Assembly (NCBI GenBank): GCA_903838295.1
Contig: CAILXX010000004.1
Coordinates: 186,001-250,000, forward strand
Direction: 5' to 3'
Origin: an uncultured Actinomycetes bacterium
GTDB lineage: Bacteria; Actinomycetota; Actinomycetes; Nanopelagicales; Nanopelagicaceae
Length of the DNA: 64,000 nucleotides
A program made the position numbers and the translations under genes. Positions within the stretch are counted from its first letter, which is position 1, and every line of letters starts with the position of its first letter. Positions 1-9,440 of the stretch are shown here, in pieces. The notes beneath the pieces were generated by a model. That model was not told the origin of the DNA. It saw only the letters and a list, made by a program, of their open reading frames with translations, and made no database searches.

Positions 1-626
<626 letters not shown>

Positions 627-636
627 TCAGTAGCTC

Positions 637-671
637 AAAAACCCCTGACTAAGATTTAGTCAGGGGTTTTT
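637..671. terminator. Bidirectional intrinsic terminator between katG and the MFS gene
   Basis: A perfect 15-bp stem joins 637-651 with 657-671 around a 5-nt loop. The stem has a CCCCTGACT core flanked by an A-run on the left and a T-run on the right, so it can end transcription of katG on the plus strand and of the convergent MFS gene on the minus strand. Confidence 0.9.
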
Positions 672-691
672 GATTGCAATTTTGAACCTTT

Positions 692-2296
692 TTAACCGAT
701 TGCCTCGCCAGCCGCTTCCTTCATTGCTTGAGCATGTTGAGCGCCAGTCTTAAGTGGCGTCGCTTTGAGTGCCAACGCAACCAAGAACCCAATTGCAGTT
801 ACTGGAGCAGCCGCATAGAAAATAACATGGAATGATTGCACGTAAGAATGGATCACAGTTGCCTGTAATTCTGGCGTGAACGCCTTCATCACAGCAGGAT
901 TGTTCTTAAGTTGTGCGAATGCTTGAGGAGTTGCACCCGCTAGCGCTGCCGGATTAGTAGCAGCAAGATGTTTTACTCCACTTCCAATATAGGCGGTTAA
1001 CTTACTCGCATAGATTGATCCGAAAATCGCTACCCCAAGAGTTCCACCAATGGAGCGCCAGAAAGTATTGAGCGCTGTTCCGACACCCATATCTTTAACA
1101 TCCAGGGAGTTTTGCAAGGCGATGACCAAGTTCTGCAAGCAGAACCCAAGACCCATCCCTAGCATCGCTGCGAAGATTACGATGTGCCAATAAGGTGTGG
1201 TTTCACTCAGCGTGACCATCAAGAGTAGGGCAGCTGTCATCAAGACCATTCCAATTACTGGGAACATCTTATATTTGCCGTGCTTGGTGATCCACTTACC
1301 AGAGAAGATCGACATCGAAACGATTCCGAACATCAAGGGAAGAAGTTTTAGACCAGAAAGTGTTGCGGAATTGTGCTTAACCAATTGGAAGTACAAAGGC
1401 AACATAACTATGGCACCAAACATTGCGGCTCCCACAAGGAAACCGAGAAGAGAGGTGATGTTAAATGTGTGATTTTTGAATAGTCTTAACGGCAGAATTG
1501 GTTCTGTCGCTTTTGCCTGATTCCAAATAAAAATAGCGAACAAGAGCAGTCCTGCTCCGATCCAGATGAGCGTCTTAGTGGTTAACCAACCATTTTCAGG
1601 CGCATAAACCGAAATTCCCATGAGCAAAGCCGAGACTGCAACGATGAGCAGAAATGCGCCCAAGTAATCAATCTTGTGTTCGCGGCGTACTTTTGGAATA
1701 TGTAGGACAGCAGAGGTGATTACCAATGCAATGATTCCAAGCGGAAGGTTTAAGTAGAAGATCCAACGCCATCCAGTGATTCCCAAGACCTTGTTGTGAT
1801 CAGAGAAGAATCCGCCGAGAAGTGGCCCAGCAACAGTTGCAAGTCCCCATACAGCGCCAAAATAACCTTGGTAACGACCGCGCTCACGTGGCGAAACAAC
1901 ATCCCCGATAATTACGAATGTCAGCGACATCAAGCCGCCGGCACCTAAACCTTGAAGTGCACGGAATGCAATTAGCTGTGTCATATTGTGCGCAATACCC
2001 GATGCGAAAGAACCAATCAGGAAGACGATGATTGCGAATTGGAAGACTTGACGGCGACCATAGAGGTCAGAAATCTTTCCGTATAAAGGTGTCGATGCCG
2101 TAGAAGTCAGCAAGTATGCGGTGACAACCCAGGTGTAATGGTTGAGGCCACCCAAGTCTACGGTGATCGTCTTCAACGCGGTCGAAACAATTGATTGGTC
2201 GAGTGCTGCAAGGAGTAGGCCGGTCATTAGGCCAAACATCACCGCAACAATCTGCTTGTGTGTCATTGGGGTGTGGTCGTTAATTTTTTCAGACAT
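692..2296 (-). CDS. MFS drug-efflux transporter, DHA2 (EmrB/QacA) family, 14 TM
   Basis: A proton-driven exporter of the DHA2 family, about 534 residues with about 14 hydrophobic segments. Visible motifs are 'LDQSIVSTAL' in TM1 (residues 32-41), the loop 2-3 motif A 'GKISDLYGRR' (73-82) and the antiporter-like motif C 'GPLLGGF' in TM5 (about 157-163). The frame also has an ATG 30 bases upstream at 2326, but the start at 2296 is preceded by AAGGGA at good spacing, while the upstream one has no ribosome site. The family exports hydrophobic drugs, dyes or antibiotics; the substrate here cannot be predicted. It converges with katG on a shared terminator and is divergent from the ABC exporter at 2405. 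Confidence 0.88.
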   Translation of the reverse strand: MSEKINDHTPMTHKQIVAVMFGLMTGLLLAALDQSIVSTALKTITVDLGGLNHYTWVVTAYLLTSTASTPLYGKISDLYGRRQVFQFAIIVFLIGSFASGIAHNMTQLIAFRALQGLGAGGLMSLTFVIIGDVVSPRERGRYQGYFGAVWGLATVAGPLLGGFFSDHNKVLGITGWRWIFYLNLPLGIIALVITSAVLHIPKVRREHKIDYLGAFLLIVAVSALLMGISVYAPENGWLTTKTLIWIGAGLLLFAIFIWNQAKATEPILPLRLFKNHTFNITSLLGFLVGAAMFGAIVMLPLYFQLVKHNSATLSGLKLLPLMFGIVSMSIFSGKWITKHGKYKMFPVIGMVLMTAALLLMVTLSETTPYWHIVIFAAMLGMGLGFCLQNLVIALQNSLDVKDMGVGTALNTFWRSIGGTLGVAIFGSIYASKLTAYIGSGVKHLAATNPAALAGATPQAFAQLKNNPAVMKAFTPELQATVIHSYVQSFHVIFYAAAPVTAIGFLVALALKATPLKTGAQHAQAMKEAAGEAIG

Positions 2297-2392
2297 GTGT
2301 TCCCTTATCGAGTATTGAACGAGCATCTTGGCTGATAGATTTTTATTGAACTTTCAAGCAAATCTTACAGGTCACAGGAGCCTTCGACTCGG

Positions 2393-2398
2393 TATTAT
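2393..2398 (+). promoter_or_regulatory. -10 element for a leaderless ABC exporter transcript
   Basis: TATTAT lies exactly 6 nt before the ATG at 2405, which puts the expected transcription start on the A of the start codon. No ribosome site is visible. A -35 is not obvious. Confidence 0.5.
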
Positions 2399-2404
2399 GG
2401 CTGT

Positions 2405-3397
2405 ATGAAGTCCGTAATCGCCGAAGATCTTGTTAAGACCTATAGAAAAGGCGCGGTCCGTGCCTTGGATAGCCTGAGCCTAGATGTTGAAGAAGGCACC
2501 GTATTAGGCGTTCTTGGTCCAAATGGGGCGGGAAAGACGACCGTTGTGCGCATCTTGGCTACTTTGCTGAAGCCAGACTCAGGTCATGCTCAGGTTGCTG
2601 GAATTGATGTCGTCAAAGATCCCAAGTCAGTCAGGCAGGTGATTGGCCTTTCGGGTCAATATGCAGCGGTTGATGAGACTTTGACTGGCTGGGATAACTT
2701 GGTGATGTTCGGCCGGCTTTATCATTTAAGTGGTGACCAGGCCCGGTCTCGAGCCAAACAATTATTAGAACAGTTTTCGCTCACTGAAGCCGCACATCGC
2801 CCTATCAAAACGTTTTCGGGTGGAATGCGTCGCCGACTGGATTTAGCAGCTTCGTTGATTATTCACCCGAAAGTTTTGTTCCTAGATGAACCCACGACTG
2901 GATTAGACCCACGCGGTCGAATGGAAATGTGGGGGGTGATCGAAGGCTTAGTAAAGGAAGGTGTGACACTTCTTTTGACCACCCAGTATTTAGAGGAAGC
3001 AGATCAGCTTGCCGACGATATTGTGGTCATCGATCGAGGTCATGTAATTGCTCGCGGAAGTTCTGATCAATTAAAGAACCAAGTTGGTGGCGAACGCTTA
3101 GAGATCGTTGTTGCTGAATCTGATTTAGTGATTGCTCAACCCATCATTGATCGAGTCACCCATGGTGGGAGCAATGTAGATCGAGGGCTTCGAAAAATAT
3201 CTGCTCCCGTCAGCAATGGTACGCAATCATTGATCGAGGTAATCCGAGAATTTGATACTGCAGGAATCCATGCATTAGATGTAGGGCTTAAGCGCCCTTC
3301 ACTTGATGATGTATTTATGTCGCTCACCGGACATGCAGCAGAAGAGGCAGTAGCCGAAGAAGCCGTCGGAAAAAAGAAGAAGGGTGACCGCAAATGA
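2405..3397 (+). CDS. ABC exporter ATP-binding protein, DrrA-like
   Basis: The nucleotide-binding subunit of an ABC-2 type exporter, 330 residues. Walker A GPNGAGKT is at 38-45, the signature FSGGMRRRLDL begins at 137, Walker B VLFLDE at 157-162, and the switch region TTQYLEEAD follows. The C-terminal part beyond about residue 230 matches the accessory domain of daunorubicin-resistance ATPases, and it ends in a basic tail (KKKKGDRK). Its stop overlaps the start of the permease gene by ATGA, so the two are translationally coupled. The pair probably extrudes a hydrophobic compound or lipid; the substrate is unknown. Confidence 0.92.
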   Translation: MKSVIAEDLVKTYRKGAVRALDSLSLDVEEGTVLGVLGPNGAGKTTVVRILATLLKPDSGHAQVAGIDVVKDPKSVRQVIGLSGQYAAVDETLTGWDNLVMFGRLYHLSGDQARSRAKQLLEQFSLTEAAHRPIKTFSGGMRRRLDLAASLIIHPKVLFLDEPTTGLDPRGRMEMWGVIEGLVKEGVTLLLTTQYLEEADQLADDIVVIDRGHVIARGSSDQLKNQVGGERLEIVVAESDLVIAQPIIDRVTHGGSNVDRGLRKISAPVSNGTQSLIEVIREFDTAGIHALDVGLKRPSLDDVFMSLTGHAAEEAVAEEAVGKKKKGDRK

Positions 3398-4182
3398 ACG
3401 CGATCTCCGACGCTCTAGTCATTACAAAACGCCAACTTCAGCAGTTGATTCGGGTTCCAGAAGTGTTGATCTTCAACACGATTCAACCTGTCATGTTTGT
3501 ATTGCTTTTTCGTTATGTTTTCGGTGGGTTGGGCGCAGGAATCCCAGGTGGCTATGTGCAGTTATTGATGCCCGGAATCTTTGTGCAGACCGTTACCTTT
3601 ACCTTAGCTGCGACAGCTCAGGGCCTTGCGCAGGATATGGAGAAGGGGCTTATTGATCGATTTAGATCCCTACCAATTGCCAGGTCTGCTCTAGTAATGG
3701 GGCGCACCTTGGGTGATGGCTTGCTAAATATTGTTGTTCTTTTTGTGATGGGAATCGCTGGCTATGTAGTTGGATGGCGTCCCACATCTGGTCCGATTCA
3801 TATCTTCTTAGGCTTTTTGATGCTGCTTTTCTTTGGTTATGCGCTCTCGTGGGTCGGCATTTTTGCAGGTCTGATTTCAAAAGATGCTCGAGTCGTCGCC
3901 AACGTCTCATTCTTATTTACTTTCCCATTGACGTTTTTATCGAATGCATTTGCTTCGACTACTAGCATGCCAAAGGCGCTTCAGTATTTTGCAGAATGGA
4001 ATCCCGTGTCCACCATGGTCGCCGCAGCTCGGCAACTATTTGGATTTCATAATCGTTTTGGCGTGACTGCCCATTCTTATCCGAGCGAACATCCAATTGT
4101 GACTTCACTTTTCTACATGGTGCTATTAATGGCAATTTTTATGCCGTTGAGCGTTGCCAAGTATAAGAACAGTAGTAAGTAG
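3394..4182 (+). CDS. ABC-2 type exporter permease, DrrB-like
   Basis: The membrane subunit partner of the ATPase just upstream, 262 residues with about six hydrophobic segments. It has the family hallmarks 'VPEVLIFNTIQPVMFVLLF' after a short N-terminal helix, 'DMEKGLIDRFRSLPIARSAL' in the cytoplasmic loop, and 'FPLTFLSNAFA' before the last helices. The start overlaps the ATPase stop by 4 nt. It converges with greA with only 6 nt between stops and no terminator visible, so the two transcripts probably run into one another. Confidence 0.92.
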   Translation: MNAISDALVITKRQLQQLIRVPEVLIFNTIQPVMFVLLFRYVFGGLGAGIPGGYVQLLMPGIFVQTVTFTLAATAQGLAQDMEKGLIDRFRSLPIARSALVMGRTLGDGLLNIVVLFVMGIAGYVVGWRPTSGPIHIFLGFLMLLFFGYALSWVGIFAGLISKDARVVANVSFLFTFPLTFLSNAFASTTSMPKALQYFAEWNPVSTMVAAARQLFGFHNRFGVTAHSYPSEHPIVTSLFYMVLLMAIFMPLSVAKYKNSSK

Positions 4183-4188
4183 TAGCTC

Positions 4189-4662
4189 TTAGAGGTATTC
4201 GGCTGCCTTGATTGTCACCGTGATCTCGCGACCATTAGGTGCCTGATACGTAACCGTGGCGCCAATCGTCTGGCCATGGACAGCTCCACCCAGTGGTGAC
4301 TTCTCTGAATACACATCTAAGTCATCGACCGCGATTTCGCGAGAGCCAAGTAAGAAAATGACTTCGTCTCCCATCAAGTCAACGGTGACTTTCATGCCTT
4401 GTCCAACCAGGCCATCCGCGGATGCCGGTGGTTCTCCGATATGGGCGTTTTCCAGCATGTGCTTCAACTGGCGAGCGCGTGCAACAATCTTGCCTTGTTC
4501 ATCTTTTGCGGCGTGATACCCACCGTTTTCTTTGAGATCTCCTTCGGCGCGTGCTGCCTCGATCTTTTTTACGACGTCAGCAAAACGGGGACCCTCCAGG
4601 TCTGCCAGTTCGGCCCGCAGGCGCGCGGCTGCCTCTTCGGTAAGCCAGGTCTGATTAGTCAT
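4189..4662 (-). CDS. greA: Transcription elongation factor GreA
   Basis: GreA binds the RNA polymerase secondary channel and stimulates cleavage of backtracked RNA. The 157-residue protein has the N-terminal coiled coil ('LTEEAAARLRAELADLEG' onward, with 'ARAEGDLKENGGYHAAKDEQG' carrying the acidic tip region) and the C-terminal FKBP-like domain ('SPLGGAVHGQTIGATVTYQAPNG'). Length is normal for the family. A TAAACT lies 9 nt before the ATG, so the leader may be very short. Neighbour to DUF4307 on the same strand, an arrangement I recall from Mycobacterium (greA next to Rv1081c). Confidence 0.95.
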   Translation of the reverse strand: MTNQTWLTEEAAARLRAELADLEGPRFADVVKKIEAARAEGDLKENGGYHAAKDEQGKIVARARQLKHMLENAHIGEPPASADGLVGQGMKVTVDLMGDEVIFLLGSREIAVDDLDVYSEKSPLGGAVHGQTIGATVTYQAPNGREITVTIKAAEYL

Positions 4663-4683
4663 AAGACGGAGAGTTTACGGTGG

Positions 4684-5082
4684 TTACGAGCAATGATCAA
4701 TTGATGCTGATACCGCAGCTACACGAGTGGGGATTTTTACCGTGTGGGTGTAACTATTGTGGCCGGCTGGCAAGACATCTGTCACTTGTCCAACCGTGTT
4801 TGCTTGATAGTCACTGGCAATCAAAATGCATTGATGAGCTTTGGCGGCTGTGCGGACACTTGCAAAATATTTAATCGATATGGACTGTGAATCCGTGGCT
4901 TGAAAAGAGATTACATTGCTACGGATTTCGGGTTTTGAGAAATGATCTGCCGACCAGATCAGCCAGCCCCCGCCCACAACTAGGAGCGCAGCGGCAGGAA
5001 CTAGCCAAGCCCTGCGCTTTCGCCCAGATAAGCCATAACGCTCACGAAGGTAGTGAGTCGAGTCTCTATACTCCGATGGCAT
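4684..5082 (-). CDS. DUF4307 single-pass membrane protein
   Basis: About 132 residues with a short cytoplasmic head rich in charged residues (YRDSTHYLRERYG), one membrane helix (WLVPAAALLVVGGGWLIW) and an extracytoplasmic beta-rich domain with two cysteines. This matches DUF4307, an actinobacterial family of unknown function usually encoded beside greA and mca. The start at 5082 is preferred because TATGCT lies 7 nt upstream, fitting a leaderless start; an in-frame ATG at 5094 is the alternative. No function is assigned. Confidence 0.75.
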   Translation of the reverse strand: MPSEYRDSTHYLRERYGLSGRKRRAWLVPAAALLVVGGGWLIWSADHFSKPEIRSNVISFQATDSQSISIKYFASVRTAAKAHQCILIASDYQANTVGQVTDVLPAGHNSYTHTVKIPTRVAAVSASIDHCS

Positions 5083-5123
5083 AGGGGTAAGCATAGGTTA
5101 GGAATCCGTAGGATAATAAGACC

Positions 5124-5264
5124 ATGTCGGACTCCACTGATATCAATACTGGCCTCGCAGGCTCACTAGTCATGGTTGTACTCACTATTGCTGTAGTTGT
5201 TTTATTGGTGAGTTTCTATCGACGTTACAAGCGCGCTTCCAAGCCGGATGATGCTCAAGGATAA
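5124..5264 (+). CDS. Small single-pass membrane protein (46 aa)
   Basis: A 46-residue frame, ATG 5124 to TAA 5264: a polar N-terminus (MSDSTDINTG), one membrane helix (SLVMVVLTIAVVVLLVSFY) and a basic then acidic tail (RRYKRASKPDDAQG). GATAAT lies 6 nt before the ATG, consistent with leaderless transcription. The stop overlaps the SURF1 start by 17 nt. In Mycobacterium, as I recall, a small membrane protein (Rv1083) sits at the matching place after mca. Function unknown. Confidence 0.65.
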   Translation: MSDSTDINTGLAGSLVMVVLTIAVVVLLVSFYRRYKRASKPDDAQG

Positions 5265-5973
5265 ATTTAAGAAGACCGTTGCCGTAGGTATTGCGGTGGT
5301 CATCTTGTCAGGAACTTTTTTTGAGCTGGGTGTATGGCAATGGCACAGAGCTCAGGCGACTTCTCGTCAGGGCAAGATTGTGCCGAGTGCAGTACCGATT
5401 GCGTTGACTGAGGTCGATGTCGCTGGCAAGAATATGTACACAGCGGCGGTCAATCGAATTGTCACTTTCGAAGGTCACTATGTAAAAACTTTTATTGCTC
5501 CCACTCAACAAGTACCCGGCTTGGGATACAAAGATTTAGCAGTTGGACTTATGGAAATTTCTGACCATCGGGCGGTCCTGGTGGTGCGTGGATTAAATGA
5601 TGGTTCGATATCGGACACAAGTGCGCAGGTATCCGTTAAGGGGCGTCTTTATCCAAGACAACAAGAAGATCATGGGCTCAACAGTGATTCGTCCTTGGGG
5701 CGTCTAGATCCTGCATTGGTCGCCGGGATCGGTGGATATAGTCTTTTTGATGGTTACGTAATCGCGAGTTCTGAAGTTGATGGAGCAGGTTTGGCCATCA
5801 TGGGCCACAGGATCCCATCTCCCGTCTTACTCCAATCTATTTCTGGGTTCTATTGGCAGCACATTTCGTATGTCGTTATCTGGTGGTTTATGGCGCTATT
5901 GGTGCTTGCAGCGCCATTTATTGCCAGGCGGAACGCTCGACTCCATCAAATCGCAGATAAGGTGGGGTTATGA
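5248..5973 (+). CDS. SURF1 family cytochrome oxidase assembly protein
   Basis: A 241-residue protein with membrane helices at both ends (residues about 10-30 and 205-225) and a periplasmic domain between, the SURF1 layout. The family signature after TM1, here 'LGVWQWHRA', and the C-terminal 'GFYWQHISYVVIWW' helix support this. SURF1 helps insert haem a into cytochrome c oxidase in other bacteria. The reading frame starts ATGATG at 5248 or 5251, inside the end of the small membrane gene, and the stop overlaps the DUF3817 gene by ATGA, so these genes form one operon. Confidence 0.88.
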   Translation: MMLKDKFKKTVAVGIAVVILSGTFFELGVWQWHRAQATSRQGKIVPSAVPIALTEVDVAGKNMYTAAVNRIVTFEGHYVKTFIAPTQQVPGLGYKDLAVGLMEISDHRAVLVVRGLNDGSISDTSAQVSVKGRLYPRQQEDHGLNSDSSLGRLDPALVAGIGGYSLFDGYVIASSEVDGAGLAIMGHRIPSPVLLQSISGFYWQHISYVVIWWFMALLVLAAPFIARRNARLHQIADKVGL

Positions 5974-6296
5974 AAAAGGGACTAGAAGGTGCACTTCAGC
6001 GTTATCGCGTAATGGCTTTCTGGTCGGGCTGTATGTCCTTACTGCTCTGGTTCGTAGAAGTCCCAGAGAATCATATTTTGCATCATTATTCCGGTTCGCA
6101 AGTGAGATGGGCCTGGATCGCGATCGTTCACGGCTTTACCTATCCGCTTTATGTGATCGCGGCATTTAATTACAGCCTTAAGGCTCGAAAGAATTTCCTG
6201 ACCACCATCTTCTTTATATTGGCTGGCACGCTACCGATCGCTTCATTCGCGGCCGAACGACGTGCAACGCGCGATTTCAAAAAACTTCGTGACTAA
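5970..6296 (+). CDS. DUF3817 integral membrane protein
   Basis: A 108-residue protein with three membrane segments: one near residues 10-27, one near 48-67 and one near 75-92. 'HGFTYPLYVIAAFNY' and the C-terminal 'ERRATRDF' agree with DUF3817, a small membrane family often found next to SURF1 or oxidase assembly genes. It starts inside the SURF1 stop (ATGA) and overlaps the prenyltransferase gene. Function unknown; a role in respiratory complex assembly is only a guess from context. Confidence 0.82.
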   Translation: MKKGLEGALQRYRVMAFWSGCMSLLLWFVEVPENHILHHYSGSQVRWAWIAIVHGFTYPLYVIAAFNYSLKARKNFLTTIFFILAGTLPIASFAAERRATRDFKKLRD

Positions 6297-7071
6297 TTTA
6301 GTTAAGCAGAGCATTAAAGCTCTGCTCTATCCACTCTACGAACGTAGACTTCTGCGCCAACTTGATTTCACACAGACCCCTCACCATGTAGGCGTTATTT
6401 TGGATGGAAATCGCCGCTGGGCTAAATCAAACTTTGGTGGAAGTACAGAAGCTGGGCATCGTGCCGGTGCCGAAAAAATTGTCGAACTCCTGGGCTGGTG
6501 TGAAGAAGCCGATGTCTCAATCATTACCTTGTGGTTACTTTCAACCGATAATTTAAATCGAGCTCCTGAAGAATTAGATTCTCTCCTCAAGATTATCGCG
6601 GCAGCCGTCGATCGCTTGGACGAACTTGGACGCTGGGAAATCAAACCCCTTGGCGCCTTAGAGCTACTGCCCACATGGCTCCAAACTAGGTTAAAAGATG
6701 TAGAAAAACGGAGTAAAGGCCGCACAGATGTGGTGGTTAATGTAGCTATTGGTTACGGAGGTCGCCACGAAATTGTGGATGCGGTACGTAATTACATCAA
6801 AGATGGAATTGATCAGGGTGAAAGTGCGGACCAGATCGCGAATAATCTTTCGATCGCAGAAGTCAGCAAACATTTATATACAGCAGGGCTACCAGATCCA
6901 GAATTGGTGATCAGGACCTCGGGGGAGCAGCGCCTATCTGGCTTTTTGCTCTGGCAGTCAGCGCACTCTGAATTCTATTTTTGCGAGGCATACTGGCCTG
7001 ACTTTCGAAGGGTAGATTTTTTGCGGGCCTTGCGTGCATATGCCCAACGCCACCGCCGATTTGGCCGTTAA
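6262..7071 (+). CDS. Cis-prenyltransferase (Z-farnesyl or undecaprenyl diphosphate synthase type)
   Basis: A UppS-fold enzyme that condenses isopentenyl diphosphate with an allylic diphosphate in the cis configuration. DGNRRWA, with the catalytic Asp48, is at residues 48-54; 'GHRAGAEKI' and 'WLLSTDNLNR' follow, and the diphosphate-binding 'VIRTSGEQRLSGFLLWQ' is near 217. Actinobacteria often carry two paralogues; by neighbourhood (greA, DUF4307, DUF3817, phoH2) this one corresponds to the short-chain Rv1086 type, but chain length is not proven by sequence reading. The start is uncertain: GTG 6262 or GTG 6289, both inside the DUF3817 gene, neither with a clear ribosome site. Confidence 0.88.
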   Translation: MQRAISKNFVTNLVKQSIKALLYPLYERRLLRQLDFTQTPHHVGVILDGNRRWAKSNFGGSTEAGHRAGAEKIVELLGWCEEADVSIITLWLLSTDNLNRAPEELDSLLKIIAAAVDRLDELGRWEIKPLGALELLPTWLQTRLKDVEKRSKGRTDVVVNVAIGYGGRHEIVDAVRNYIKDGIDQGESADQIANNLSIAEVSKHLYTAGLPDPELVIRTSGEQRLSGFLLWQSAHSEFYFCEAYWPDFRRVDFLRALRAYAQRHRRFGR

Positions 7072-7221
7072 GTCGTAACCTGAATTTCACCTTTTTGGTT
7101 CCGCGTGTCGCCCACCCCCGAGGGCTGGCGAGTTTTACCTTAAGGGGCATAAGTTCCATTTGTCCCCCTTACGGATGGAAACCGCTCTAGCACTACTAAA
7201 TACGGAAAATGCGAGGACCAC

Positions 7222-8544
7222 TTGGCAACTAGCCAAAATAAAGGGCGCAAGACGTATGTTTTAGATACCAGTGTCTTATTGGCGGATCCCGCGGCTCTCG
7301 CTCGCTTTGCAGAGCACGAAGTAATCATCCCGATCACCGTTATTGGCGAACTGGAAACCAAGCGCGATCATCCAGAGCTCGGATACTTTGCCAGAGCTGC
7401 ACTTCGGGCCCTAGACGATATGCGAATTAGTCATGGCCGGCTTGATGAAGCCATAGCGATCAATGACATTGGCGGAACTATAAAAGTAGAACTAAATCAT
7501 TCGGATCCTTCAACACTGCCAGCAGGATTTTTAAGGGATGGCTCAAACGATTCTCGAATTTTGGCGATTGCAAGAAATATGATGGCCGAACATCGCCATG
7601 TTGTATTAGTTACCAAGGACTTGCCGCTCCGAGTGAAGGCATCTTCGGTAGGGGTTGAATCCGAAGAATATCGGCATGAGCTTGCCTCAACGTCTGGCTG
7701 GACTGGAATGGTTGAAGCAACCGTAGGTGGATCAGTTATTGATTCTCTATACGAAAACGATAGGACCCCACACGAACTCGGCAAGGAACATCCATGCCAT
7801 ACAGGCATCGTTTTGCACTCCGAAAAAGGTAGTGCGCTGGCCAGAGTCACCTCAGACAAACAGATTCAATTAGTACGGGGTGATAGGTCTGCATTTGGAT
7901 TGCACGGACGCTCTGCGGAACAGCGCGTTGCCTTAGATCTTTTATTGGATAATGACATTGGAATTGTCTCCTTGGGTGGACGTGCTGGAACTGGAAAGTC
8001 GGCGCTGGCATTATGCGCTGGATTAGAAGCGGTGCTAGAGCGACGTCATCACAAGAAAGTTGTGATCTTCCGCCCGCTCTATGCTGTTGGTGGCCAAGAA
8101 CTCGGATATTTACCTGGCAGCGAGGGTGAAAAAATGTCGCCATGGGCTCAGGCGGTTTTTGACACTTTAGGCGCGCTGGTTAGTCAGACCGTCATCGATG
8201 AAATCGTCGACAGGGGACTTATCGAGGTTTTACCCCTGACTCATATCCGCGGCCGCTCGCTTCACGATTCTTTTGTCATAGTGGATGAAGCTCAGTCACT
8301 GGAGCGCGGGGTTTTGCTGACAGTGCTCTCCAGAATTGGACAAGGATCTCGAGTCATCTTGACCCACGACATCGCCCAACGGGACAACCTCCGGGTGGGT
8401 CGCCATGACGGCGTTGTCGCGGTCGTTGAATCCCTCAAGGGGCATCCGCTCTTTGCCCACGTCACCCTCACTCGCTCCGAGCGTTCTCCTATCGCCGCGT
8501 TAGTCACCGAAATGCTGGAAGAGCCCATCAACTTCATGGCTTGA
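7222..8544 (+). CDS. phoH2: PhoH2: PIN ribonuclease domain fused to PhoH ATPase/helicase
   Basis: A two-domain RNA enzyme, 440 residues. The N-terminal PIN nuclease domain (about 10-150) shows acidic residues in '[12 protein letters not shown]' (Asp15) and '[11 protein letters not shown]' (Glu43). The C-terminal PhoH ATPase has Walker A GRAGTGKS at 253-260 and Walker B '[11 protein letters not shown]' around 352-362. Mycobacterial PhoH2 unwinds and cuts RNA and is related to toxin-antitoxin systems. The TTG start at 7222 is supported by GAGGA 5 nt upstream. I saw no small upstream antitoxin frame (PhoAT-like) in the 150-nt gap before it. Confidence 0.9.
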   Translation: MATSQNKGRKTYVLDTSVLLADPAALARFAEHEVIIPITVIGELETKRDHPELGYFARAALRALDDMRISHGRLDEAIAINDIGGTIKVELNHSDPSTLPAGFLRDGSNDSRILAIARNMMAEHRHVVLVTKDLPLRVKASSVGVESEEYRHELASTSGWTGMVEATVGGSVIDSLYENDRTPHELGKEHPCHTGIVLHSEKGSALARVTSDKQIQLVRGDRSAFGLHGRSAEQRVALDLLLDNDIGIVSLGGRAGTGKSALALCAGLEAVLERRHHKKVVIFRPLYAVGGQELGYLPGSEGEKMSPWAQAVFDTLGALVSQTVIDEIVDRGLIEVLPLTHIRGRSLHDSFVIVDEAQSLERGVLLTVLSRIGQGSRVILTHDIAQRDNLRVGRHDGVVAVVESLKGHPLFAHVTLTRSERSPIAALVTEMLEEPINFMA

Positions 8545-8801
8545 TCTCCATTCGAAATCCCTGTCTAACCTTGCCCTATAGACAAATCGGACATTTAACA
8601 CTCTTACAGGGCTGACCTGCACTTTTAGAATGACCAAAAACTGTGAGAATAAAGTTTTTCCTCAACCACGCCGATATCGATTTGCCTCTGCCCTGCACCT
8701 CTGCAACTCTCTAGCCCTGACGGGTCATCCATCGGAGCCGAAACACGGTCCCGAGGTTGGCAAAAGTGGAGCTAGATCTGAGTAAGTGAGGAGGTCCGAT
8801 T
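8545..8801 (+). promoter_or_regulatory. 257-nt gene-free stretch, possible structured leader of the muralytic gene
   Basis: This is the longest stretch without any coding frame I can support. It holds complementary segments such as TCTAGC near 8709 and GCTAGA near 8772, which would enclose about 60 nt just before the ribosome site, and CCCTGT/ACAGGG pairs around 8560 and 8607. Secreted cell-wall hydrolases of actinobacteria are sometimes controlled by c-di-AMP riboswitches, but I could not align the conserved core of that class here. Confidence 0.3.
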
Positions 8802-9380
8802 ATGGGTAAGTCATTCCGTAAACCAATAATCATTATGACCGCCGCATTTGGAATTACTGTACTTGCCACCGTTAATACAACTTTCGCCCAGGTCGGCTTC
8901 GGCAAAGCCGTTGTCCTGCCGGATGCGACAACTCCAGTCTCGATTTTGATAGATCCACCTACCGCCATTACAGACCAAACTGGGATTGTGGAGCTTGGAA
9001 CCGGAGCCGCTGCTGATTCAGGCGAGATGGCCTTGGTCTCCTTGGCTGCCCGCCAAGTACAGCTAGCAAAGAGCTCTGCCGGTGCCAAGCAAGTGGCCGC
9101 AGCCCTTAACGCGACCACATATAAGTGGGGCGCGCGACAAATGAGTTGTTTAAGTAGCCTCTGGAATAGAGAGAGCCACTGGAACTTCCAGGCTCATAAT
9201 TATTATAGCGGAGCGACCGGAATTGCCCAGGCAATGCCAGCAGACAAGATGGATGTTGTTGCTACCGATTGGCGCACCAACCCAGTGACCCAGATCAAAT
9301 GGGGGCTCAGGTATATCAAGATTCGTTATGGAACCCCTTGTAAGGCGCTTGCTCGCTCTCATTGGAGCGGTTACTACTAA
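8802..9380 (+). CDS. Secreted lytic transglycosylase-like protein
   Basis: A 192-residue exported protein. A signal peptide covers about residues 1-29 (basic start, hydrophobic core, ending TTFAQ). After a variable linker, the C-terminal domain from about residue 105 has 'SLWNRESHWNFQA' with Glu124 as probable catalytic acid, 'SGATGIAQAMPADKM' (136-150) and a closing 'RYGTPCKALARSHWSGYY', the pattern of actinobacterial SLT/Rpf-like peptidoglycan hydrolases. It likely cuts or remodels peptidoglycan outside the membrane. The start is supported by GAGGAGG upstream. Two cysteines (117, about 181) may form a disulfide. Confidence 0.85.
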   Translation: MGKSFRKPIIIMTAAFGITVLATVNTTFAQVGFGKAVVLPDATTPVSILIDPPTAITDQTGIVELGTGAAADSGEMALVSLAARQVQLAKSSAGAKQVAAALNATTYKWGARQMSCLSSLWNRESHWNFQAHNYYSGATGIAQAMPADKMDVVATDWRTNPVTQIKWGLRYIKIRYGTPCKALARSHWSGYY

Positions 9381-9440
9381 TTCCTTTTAGGATCTTTTTT
9401 TGGATTTCTTTGTACGGTCCGAACCTTGTACCCTTAACTC

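Noticed and set aside
7090-7135. A terminator after the cis-prenyltransferase gene
   Set aside because: TCGCC and GGCGA can pair, but the stem has poor internal pairing and only a short T-run, so the evidence is too weak.
8545-8801. A c-di-AMP (ydaO/yuaA) riboswitch
   Set aside because: The gene context fits, but I could not find the conserved core segments of that class; only generic complementary stretches were seen.
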